A DNA stretch of 5,755 bases from Actinomycetota bacterium. Its GTDB lineage: Bacteria; Actinomycetota; Acidimicrobiia; Acidimicrobiales; Ilumatobacteraceae. A model generated the notes under the pieces. It saw nothing but the letters and a program-made list of their open reading frames with translations. It made no database searches and was not told the origin of the DNA. Numbering within the stretch: the stretch's first letter is position 1; each line of letters begins with the position of its first letter. Location: positions 1 to 5,755 of the forward strand of contig SXWG01000176.1 in the NCBI GenBank assembly GCA_005789925.1. The letters run 5' to 3'. Below are positions 1 through 4,903 of this stretch, piece after piece. A program made the position numbers and the translations under genes.

Positions 1-1120
1 GACCAGGACCGACTCGAATTCCGTTCTCACGCGCAAACCGAATGAGGTCCCATACGATGAGGAAGTACGAGGCGAAGCCCATCGAAGTGATGACACTGAG
101 TTCGTACGTGAGGCGCTCTTGGACGTCTGGGGACAGATTCGATCCCCACCGTTCTCGCGCGCCGTCCCACGTGAGCTTCTCGAGATACTGAGTGTCTGTG
201 GTGAAACCAGTGGGTATCGGGAACTCGGGCAACTTGGGAACGTTGAACTCGATGTCGATGTTCGCTCGCTCGGCGATCCACAAAGTATTGTCGCAGGCCG
301 ACGGAACTTCGCGCCACAACAGTCGCATCTCTTGCGCCGTCTTCAGGTAATGCTCGCACCCGGTGAACTTGAACCGATCGGCATCGCTCATTCGCGAAGC
401 CGTCTGTACGCACAACAACGCGTCGTGTGCTTCATGATCTGAGCGACTCACATAATGAGAATCGTTGGTGGCGATGACTGGTGCGTCAATCTTCTTTGCG
501 ATGTCGATGAGTAACGGATTGGTGCGTTGTTGGTCTGGAATTCCGTGATCTTGAAGTTCGACAAAAAGATTGTCTTTGCCGAAGATGTCTTGAAGTCGCG
601 CCGCTTTCTGCAGCGCTCCTTTTTCGTCGCCATTAACCAACGACTGGAGCACATGGCCACCGAGACATCCCGTGGTTGCGATGAGACCCTCGTTGTACGT
701 GGCGAGTAACTCCCAGTCGACGCGAGGCTTGTAGTGGTACCCCTCAAGGAACGCTCGGCTCGCCAGTTGAATGAGGTTGCGATAGCCGGTGTTGTTCTCG
801 GCCAAGAGAGTGAGGTGGTAATACAGCTTCTTGCCGCCGTCTCCTGACCCACCGTTGTCATCGAATCTCCCCCGACGCGCTATTCGCTCGGTGCGATGGT
901 CGTGCGCCATGTACGCCTCGGTGCCGAGAATCGGTTTGATTCCTTGCCGTCGACACTCTTTGTAGAACTCGATGACGCCGTACATGTTGCCGTGGTCGGT
1001 GATGCCGAGTGCCGGCTGACCATCTGCGACCGCTTTGGCAACGAGCTCTTCGAGCTTCGCAGCACCATCGAGCATGGAGTACTCGGTGTGGACATGAAGG
1101 TGAGTGAATGACTCGCTCAC
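1..1120 (-). CDS. dnaE: DNA polymerase III alpha subunit (DnaE1 type), N-terminal part, cut by window edge
   Basis: Catalytic subunit of the replicative DNA polymerase. The frame is open from GTG at 1118-1120 to the left edge, giving 373 codons of a protein that usually has about 1,150-1,200. It begins MSESFTHLHVHTEYSMLDG, the PHP-domain signature. The nine PHP metal-ligand positions known from mycobacterial DnaE1 all appear present: H9, H11, D18, H43, E68, H102, C152, D220 and H222. In that family an intact PHP site is the 3'-5' proofreading exonuclease, so proofreading is probably built into this subunit. Residues from about 280 enter the palm/thumb part, and the window ends at IRVGPG, immediately before the expected GRGSAAGS-type motif. 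The start is chosen because a strong Shine-Dalgarno sequence lies 5 bases upstream; an in-frame GTG at 1127-1129 lies inside that site. bpa is upstream on the same strand. Family assignment is near certain. Confidence 0.97.
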   Translation of the reverse strand, partial: MSESFTHLHVHTEYSMLDGAAKLEELVAKAVADGQPALGITDHGNMYGVIEFYKECRRQGIKPILGTEAYMAHDHRTERIARRGRFDDNGGSGDGGKKLYYHLTLLAENNTGYRNLIQLASRAFLEGYHYKPRVDWELLATYNEGLIATTGCLGGHVLQSLVNGDEKGALQKAARLQDIFGKDNLFVELQDHGIPDQQRTNPLLIDIAKKIDAPVIATNDSHYVSRSDHEAHDALLCVQTASRMSDADRFKFTGCEHYLKTAQEMRLLWREVPSACDNTLWIAERANIDIEFNVPKLPEFPIPTGFTTDTQYLEKLTWDGARERWGSNLSPDVQERLTYELSVITSMGFASYFLIVWDLIRFARENGIRVGPG

Positions 1121-1267
1121 CTCTGTCACCTCCCGTGTGTCGTGCGTTGACCAATGACAGGACACCACCAAGGTGCTCCGCCCTGCTTCGCACCGCGGTC
1201 ACGCTGGAAATTAACCCGCGGATGACAGCGATGTGATTTGCCGAAATTAGCAGTCGGGTGCGTCAGA
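1121..1267 (-). other. bpa-dnaE intergenic region, no clear promoter or terminator
   Basis: These 147 bases separate the bpa stop from the dnaE start. Apart from the dnaE Shine-Dalgarno sequence I find no convincing -35/-10 pair on the minus strand and no hairpin followed by a T run. Two CCGCGG hexamers (1193-1198 and 1216-1221) could pair as a 6-bp stem with a 17-base loop, but nothing else supports a function. The length leaves room for a dnaE promoter that I cannot pinpoint. Co-transcription with bpa is possible. Confidence 0.4.
1126..1133 (-). promoter_or_regulatory. Strong Shine-Dalgarno sequence of dnaE
   Basis: On the minus strand GGAGGTGA lies 5 bases before the GTG at 1120. It is an eight-base perfect complement to the usual 16S rRNA 3' end. 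It decides the dnaE start, because the alternative in-frame GTG at 1127-1129 is part of this site. It is the best ribosome binding site in the window, in keeping with independent translation of dnaE. Confidence 0.7.
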
Positions 1268-1807
1268 TCAGAGATAGGTGCCGCCGGGACCAGGCTGGCC
1301 CGGGCGCGGTGGCGCCTGAATCTGGCGCATCTGCTCGAGTTGTTGTCTAGCGGCCAGTTGTTGCGCAAAAAGAGTGGCCTGGATGCCGTGAAACAATCCT
1401 TCGAGCCAACCGACCAACTGGGCTTTCGCTACCCGCAATTCTGATTCACTCGGGACTTCCCCCACCTTGAACGGAAGTGCGAGCATCTTCAACTCTTCCG
1501 CCAAATCAGGTGAGACGGCCTCAGAAATCTCGATGATGGATCGATCGTAAATTTCGGCCAGACGTTCGCGGCTTGGCTCGTCAAGTGTCGTGCCACGTAC
1601 CTCATCGAGCAACTGCTTCACCATCGAGCCGATACGCATCACCTTCGCCGGCTCCGTCACCGATTCCGTGTCTGGCTCGCCATGACGACCCTCACCATCA
1701 GACGTGACAGCCGCAGAAAAAGAACCCGTCGCGTTGTTCGGAAGCACTTCGGGACTGGCAATGTGCTCGGCGTTCGAGAGAGGCTGAGAATTCGAGATGT
1801 CGCTCAC
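1268..1807 (-). CDS. bpa: Bacterial proteasome activator Bpa (PafE family)
   Basis: 179 residues, close to the 174 of M. tuberculosis Bpa. Family members form a dodecameric ring that docks on the 20S proteasome in the cytosol and opens its gate without ATP, allowing degradation of unfolded proteins. Residues 1-50 are Ser/Glu/Asn-rich and look disordered. The conserved helical core runs from about 52 to 161 and includes EPAKVMRIGSMVKQLLDEVR (52-71), LPFKVGEVPSESELR (111-125) and QLVGWLEGLFHGIQ (130-143), which I recognise as Bpa hallmarks. After a Pro/Gly-rich linker the protein ends GGTYL. The final GTYL matches the GQYL-type tail that enters the proteasome alpha-ring pockets. The start is GTG; a GGAGG lies only one base upstream, too tight for normal use, so initiation may depend on coupling to the phosphodiesterase gene 50 bases upstream. 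The next in-frame GTG (codon 50) would delete the whole disordered arm. Implies a proteasome elsewhere in the genome. Confidence 0.94.
   Translation of the reverse strand: MSDISNSQPLSNAEHIASPEVLPNNATGSFSAAVTSDGEGRHGEPDTESVTEPAKVMRIGSMVKQLLDEVRGTTLDEPSRERLAEIYDRSIIEISEAVSPDLAEELKMLALPFKVGEVPSESELRVAKAQLVGWLEGLFHGIQATLFAQQLAARQQLEQMRQIQAPPRPGQPGPGGTYL
1284..1303 (-). other. GC-rich hairpin in the 3' end of bpa
   Basis: CCGGG-A-CCAG and CTGG-CCCGG (plus-strand reading) form nine pairs with one bulged A and a very tight loop. The hairpin lies in the Pro/Gly codons of the Bpa tail, about 15 bases before the stop. No T run follows on the minus strand, so it is not a classical intrinsic terminator. 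It might stabilise the bpa mRNA end or slow transcription, or simply reflect CCx/GGx codons. Confidence 0.3.
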
Positions 1808-1832
1808 GCCTCCAGTCTGCCAACTGTGCTGG

Positions 1833-1846
1833 CGATGTTCACATCG
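1833..1846. promoter_or_regulatory. 14-bp inverted repeat between phosphodiesterase gene and bpa
   Basis: On the minus strand this reads CGATGT-GA-ACATCG, a perfect 6-bp dyad with a 2-base centre. It sits within the 50-base gap between the phosphodiesterase stop and the bpa GTG. Position and symmetry fit an operator or a small RNA stem, but there is no T run and I do not recognise the site as a known regulator's box. Confidence 0.25.
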
Positions 1847-1857
1847 AAGCGTTTCGG

Positions 1858-2973
1858 TCAGCGTTGGGCAACGAGAAATGGCACATACATCTCGTCTGGC
1901 GTCAGCGATCCGTGTCGACAGACGAGCTCGAAGGGACCCGAGTCGGCCGGGTCTTCAAACGACACGGGGTCGCGCGCGACGAGTGCGACATCCCCGAGAC
2001 GTCGCTCGGTGTCGGTGGTGACCCGGGGCCCGAACCACTTCTCATCCAACACCTGCTGGCGCGACACGACCCATGCGACGTCTCCGTACAGGTCACGACA
2101 GTGCTCTTCGAGTGCAGCTCGTGCGCCGCGTACTGCGTGAAGCCACCGAAACCGGCCCTCGCCCGATTGTGCGACCAACATCGGCGCGAGCGAAGGATCG
2201 AGCATGATCGTCTCACCGCCGACATGGACTTGGCCGTGATCAGCCGTGACGACAAGTTGCGTTCCGTGTGGCATGGCAGACATGACTTGTGCGACGAGTT
2301 CATCAGTCGCTCGCATCTCAGCATCGTAGAAGTCACCAAATCCGCGCTCGTGAGCGATCTTGTCAATGCCGTCGTAATAAGCGTAGACGAATGTGTCTCC
2401 TCGACGCAGCAAGTCACCGATGATCACCGGAATGCTCGATGCGACGCGCCAACCTTCGTGCTGCGCTCCTCTGAGGTGCGCTTCGGTGAAACCCGTGGAC
2501 TCGAATTCCGCGCGACTCACCACCGGGACTCTCATACCCATGAACGGTGGACAGGACTGGACGATGTGCGGTGGAAATTTGCGACGACAATCGCCGGTCT
2601 CGTTTCCCCATCGCAATGTGTTCATGACCGAGTCACCCATGTGCATGCGATACCCGACGACGCCGTGCTCACCGGGAGTGAGACCAGTCGTGATCGAAGT
2701 GAGCGCAGTTGCCGTCGTGCTCGGCGCAGTGGAGGTGATCCGAGTCGACGACATGGAGGCCATCGTCGGCGCGAGTTGGCGACGTGCGTCGAGTTGGTTC
2801 CAACCGAGGCCGTCGAGAACGAGCAGCACGGTGGGCAGTTTCAGATCGAAGGTGTCAGGGATCCATGTCATTTCCTCGGCCTTGGTCCGGCTCGCCGCAC
2901 CAAGGAGCATGGGAATGACGGAGGTGAGACAGGCGTCCCCGTACGCGGGCAGGACCAGAGACGGGTTCGACAT
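1858..2973 (-). CDS. Alkaline phosphatase superfamily phosphodiesterase / nucleotide pyrophosphatase
   Basis: 371 residues of the type I phosphodiesterase/nucleotide pyrophosphatase family, two-metal enzymes that hydrolyse phosphodiester or phosphoanhydride bonds. The catalytic set is visible: D54 in LLVLDGLGW; T87 in APSTTATALTSITTG, which aligns with the NPP nucleophile threonine; D204 and H208 in DGIDKIAH (the D-x3-H spacing of NPPs); D245-H246 in TADHG; and H354 in CRHG. The NPP asparagine three residues after the nucleophile is replaced by alanine (A90), so substrate preference may differ from classical NPPs. There is no signal peptide or membrane segment, so a cytosolic location is likely. 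ATG at 2971-2973 is chosen because it begins the family-like sequence; the open frame extends to 3210 but only through the divergent regulator gene. No Shine-Dalgarno sequence precedes the ATG, in keeping with a very short leader. bpa follows 50 bases downstream. The physiological substrate cannot be read from sequence. Confidence 0.92.
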   Translation of the reverse strand: MSNPSLVLPAYGDACLTSVIPMLLGAASRTKAEEMTWIPDTFDLKLPTVLLVLDGLGWNQLDARRQLAPTMASMSSTRITSTAPSTTATALTSITTGLTPGEHGVVGYRMHMGDSVMNTLRWGNETGDCRRKFPPHIVQSCPPFMGMRVPVVSRAEFESTGFTEAHLRGAQHEGWRVASSIPVIIGDLLRRGDTFVYAYYDGIDKIAHERGFGDFYDAEMRATDELVAQVMSAMPHGTQLVVTADHGQVHVGGETIMLDPSLAPMLVAQSGEGRFRWLHAVRGARAALEEHCRDLYGDVAWVVSRQQVLDEKWFGPRVTTDTERRLGDVALVARDPVSFEDPADSGPFELVCRHGSLTPDEMYVPFLVAQR

Positions 2974-2996
2974 AGGAGAACCCCTACGATAAACCC
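2974..2996. promoter_or_regulatory. Candidate shared divergent promoter with interlocking -10 elements
   Basis: Only 23 bp separate the phosphodiesterase ATG from the regulator GTG. The heptamer TACGATA at 2985-2991 gives TACGAT on the plus strand and TATCGT on the minus strand; both fit the actinobacterial TAnnnT -10 consensus. Plus-strand initiation about seven bases past 2990 would fall on the GTG at 2997, giving a leaderless mRNA. Minus-strand initiation would fall near 2979, leaving a 6-7 base leader. Neither gene has a usable Shine-Dalgarno sequence, which supports this reading. I see no good -35 on either side. Inference from motif and spacing only. Confidence 0.4.
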
Positions 2997-3455
2997 GTGC
3001 GAGTTTCCACCCGCGGCGACTATGCGTGCAGGGCACTACTTTCTCTCGCACTCCATCACGACGATGCCGGTCCGACCTCGGTCCGCGACATCGCCGAACG
3101 AACGGCCTTGCCCCAGCCATATCTCGAGCAAATCCTTCTGGCACTGAAAGGTGCGGGTTTGGTGAAGTCCAAAAGAGGTGTCGGGGGCGGTTACGTCCTC
3201 GCCAAATCACCAGAGGACATCAAGTTGTCGGAGATCATCTCTGCCGTCGACGGCCCGATCACCTTGGGAGATTTCGGCCAACCGCATCAAGACGGTGCGT
3301 GCGACCACGATGGACAATGCGTGCTACTCGCCATCTGGGACTTGGCAGGTCGCCACATGCGCGAGCACCTCGGTGCATACACGCTCGCAGCGATAGCAGA
3401 TATTGCGCGCGGCAAAGCAAAGTGGCCGACGTATGACCACGATCACATTCACTGA
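2997..3455 (+). CDS. Rrf2-family transcriptional regulator
   Basis: 152 residues, usual Rrf2 length. It opens MRVSTRGDYACRALLSLALH, the typical Rrf2 first helix. The winged helix-turn-helix follows: VRDIAERTALPQPYLEQIL (29-47), then the wing KSKRGVGGGYVLAKSP (57-72). The dimerisation helix is near 105-140. Many Rrf2 proteins (IscR, NsrR, RsrR) sense redox state or nitric oxide through an Fe-S cluster bound by cysteines spaced C-x5-C-x5-C. Here only C102 and C108 remain, matching the second and third IscR cysteines. The first position is P96, with H97 beside it. An unusual third cysteine, C11, lies in helix 1. A cluster with mixed ligands or a thiol switch is therefore possible but not shown. 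The GTG start has no Shine-Dalgarno sequence at normal distance and may be leaderless. It diverges from the phosphodiesterase gene and converges on the pseudouridine synthase gene. It may repress itself and its divergent neighbour, the commonest arrangement for such a pair. Confidence 0.93.
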   Translation: MRVSTRGDYACRALLSLALHHDDAGPTSVRDIAERTALPQPYLEQILLALKGAGLVKSKRGVGGGYVLAKSPEDIKLSEIISAVDGPITLGDFGQPHQDGACDHDGQCVLLAIWDLAGRHMREHLGAYTLAAIADIARGKAKWPTYDHDHIH

Positions 3456-3471
3456 CGGACACCTAGGTCCG
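3456..3471. terminator. Small hairpin between convergent genes, possible weak terminator
   Basis: Directly after the regulator's TGA, CGGAC-ACCTAG-GTCCG forms a 5-bp GC-rich stem with a 6-base loop. It lies in the 36-base gap between two convergent genes, where a terminator is expected. The only T run (3489-3492) is 17 bases past the stem, so efficient intrinsic termination is doubtful. On the minus strand no T run follows at all. Confidence 0.3.
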
Positions 3472-3491
3472 CGGCTCGACCGTACCACTTT

Positions 3492-4409
3492 TCATGAGCA
3501 ACGTGCGATGACTTTGGTCATGTCCTGTGGGATGTCAACTTCGAAGGCCATGAAATCACCCGTTGACGGATGGATGAAACCGAGCCGACGGGCGTGCAGC
3601 ATCGGGCGGGGCGCAGGAAGCGACGAACGAGAGCCGCCGTACGTACCGTCACCCACAACGGGATGGTTCACTGCAGCGAGATGAACCCTGATCTGGTGGG
3701 TTCGACCTGTCTCGAGATTGCACTTCACCATCGAGAGTGCTGCAGGACTCCAGAAGGTCTCCAACACCTCCACGTGGGTGCGTGCCATCTTGCCGTCGTG
3801 CACGACCGCCATACGCATGGGATCGCGATGGTCGCGTCCCAGCGGCGCATCGATCGTACTCGTCGATGAGTCGAAATGACCCCACGCGAGGGCGACGTAC
3901 TCACGCTCCACGGTCCGATCAGCGAGTTGCCCTACCAGCTGTTCGTAGGCGCGGTGCGAACGCGCCACCATCAACAACCCACTCGTTCCCGCGTCGAGAC
4001 GATGAACCACGCCGGGTCGTATGGGCTCACCCACATCTGCAATCTCGGGATATCGCGCGAGAAGGGCATTCACCAAAGTGCCACCTTGATGTCCCGCAGC
4101 CGGATGCACCACCATTCCCGCACTCTTGTTGACGACGATGACATCGTCATCGACGTGGACGATGTCGACGTCGAGTGACTCATCAGCCTGAGGTAGAAGC
4201 GGTGCCGGCATGAACGAATCATCCACTCTCACGATCTGTTCGCTCACCAGTCGTTGCTTTCCGACAGTCGTGGGTCCACCATCGACAGACACTCCTCCTG
4301 CCTCGATGATGCTTGCCGCGTCAGACCGCGAGACGTCCAACATGAGTGCAACAATGCGATCAAGCCGCTCGCCATCGAGTGCACTCGGTATCGATTCCTC
4401 GAAAATCAC
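3492..4409 (-). CDS. rluD: RluD-type 23S rRNA pseudouridine synthase (RluA family, with S4 domain)
   Basis: 305 residues, normal for the RluD branch. The enzyme converts specific uridines of 23S rRNA to pseudouridine during large-subunit assembly. An N-terminal S4 RNA-binding domain (about 11-65, DGERLDRIVALMLDVSRSDA) is followed by the catalytic domain: NKSAGMVVHP (94-103); the signature HRLDAGTSGLLMVAR (136-150) with catalytic Asp139; LETGRTHQIRVHL (232-244); and HPVVGDGTYGG (249-259). All key residues are present. The start is the GTG at 4407-4409, with GGAGAG five bases upstream. This GTG overlaps the lspA stop as GTGA, implying translational coupling. The frame stays open to 4520, but that stretch is lspA in another frame. 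Pairing with lspA is common across bacteria. Which uridines it modifies (RluD sites versus another RluA relative) cannot be decided from sequence. Confidence 0.95.
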   Translation of the reverse strand: MIFEESIPSALDGERLDRIVALMLDVSRSDAASIIEAGGVSVDGGPTTVGKQRLVSEQIVRVDDSFMPAPLLPQADESLDVDIVHVDDDVIVVNKSAGMVVHPAAGHQGGTLVNALLARYPEIADVGEPIRPGVVHRLDAGTSGLLMVARSHRAYEQLVGQLADRTVEREYVALAWGHFDSSTSTIDAPLGRDHRDPMRMAVVHDGKMARTHVEVLETFWSPAALSMVKCNLETGRTHQIRVHLAAVNHPVVGDGTYGGSRSSLPAPRPMLHARRLGFIHPSTGDFMAFEVDIPQDMTKVIARCS

Positions 4410-4903
4410 GTCGACTCTCCGTCTGATGCCGTCACCTTCGGCGCTCTCCACGCACCAACCACAAGAATCGCGCCTCCAACGGAGATCGCCGTGTCTGCCA
4501 CGTTGAACACTGGCCACCACTGGAAATCGATGAAGTCAACCACTGCGCCGTGCAGCCAGCCGTCGCCGCGAAACAACCGATCCACGACATTTCCGGCCGC
4601 GCCACCGAGGATGGCTGCGGCCGCACATGAACCTGAACGGGTGTCGGACTGTCGCACGACAAATGCCAACACTGCGATCGCGATGAGCGCGACCACACCG
4701 ATGACGGGACCCAGACCTTCGGCCTGAGAAAACGCCATACCGCTGTTGAATCCGAGTTTGAATCTGAGGGTCCACAGAACGTCGACTGTCTTACCGTCAG
4801 CAAGATGATTGACAGCCCAGTTCTTGGTGACCTGATCGGCCAGTACCACGAGAACGGACAGCCACAGCATCGACCATCGACGTTTAACGACGGCCAAGTC
4901 CAC
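4406..4903 (-). CDS. lspA: Lipoprotein signal peptidase (signal peptidase II)
   Basis: 165 residues, standard length. This inner-membrane aspartic protease cleaves the signal peptide of diacylated prolipoproteins just before the lipobox cysteine; it is the target of globomycin. Four membrane helices are visible at about 12-30, 65-84, 93-108 and 134-152. Family motifs in order: LADQVTKNWA (21-30, D23); FNSGMAFS (52-59), the N-x-G-x-A-F-S box; GGAAGNVVDRLFRGD (100-114), with catalytic Asp108; VVDFIDF (121-127); and FNVADTAISVGG (133-144), with catalytic Asp137. Both catalytic aspartates are intact. The start is GTG at 4901-4903, lying 20 bases inside the end of the DksA-like gene; no clear Shine-Dalgarno sequence precedes it, so translation probably depends on coupling. 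An in-frame ATG at codon 12 would cut into helix 1. The stop overlaps the start of the pseudouridine synthase gene by four bases. Confidence 0.97.
   Translation of the reverse strand: MDLAVVKRRWSMLWLSVLVVLADQVTKNWAVNHLADGKTVDVLWTLRFKLGFNSGMAFSQAEGLGPVIGVVALIAIAVLAFVVRQSDTRSGSCAAAAILGGAAGNVVDRLFRGDGWLHGAVVDFIDFQWWPVFNVADTAISVGGAILVVGAWRAPKVTASDGEST
4415..4420 (-). promoter_or_regulatory. Shine-Dalgarno sequence deciding the rluD-type start
   Basis: GGAGAG on the minus strand lies five bases before the GTG at 4409, within the last codons of lspA. Together with the GTGA stop-start overlap it selects this start over longer in-frame extensions. Confidence 0.55.

Noticed and set aside
1127..1129. 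Upstream in-frame GTG as the dnaE start
   Set aside because: It lies within the GGAGGTGA ribosome-binding sequence, so it cannot use that site. The GTG at 1120 has ideal spacing.
1193..1221. A pair of CCGCGG hexamers as a terminator or operator
   Set aside because: Six pairs with a 17-base loop and no T run; the hexamer is self-palindromic, so pairing is trivial. No further symmetry in the flanks.
1864..3147. A 427-codon open frame on the plus strand
   Set aside because: It runs antisense to the phosphodiesterase with its full catalytic set and enters the regulator gene in another frame. Its product is rich in Arg, Ser and His without any recognisable domain: a codon-bias shadow.
2974..3210. 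An N-terminal extension of the phosphodiesterase up to 3210
   Set aside because: It would read antisense through the Rrf2 DNA-binding domain, is Arg-rich and not family-like. The ATG at 2973 begins recognisable sequence.
4410..4520. An N-terminal extension of the pseudouridine synthase up to 4520
   Set aside because: It lies wholly inside lspA in another frame. The GTG at 4409 has a Shine-Dalgarno sequence and places the S4 domain at the normal distance.
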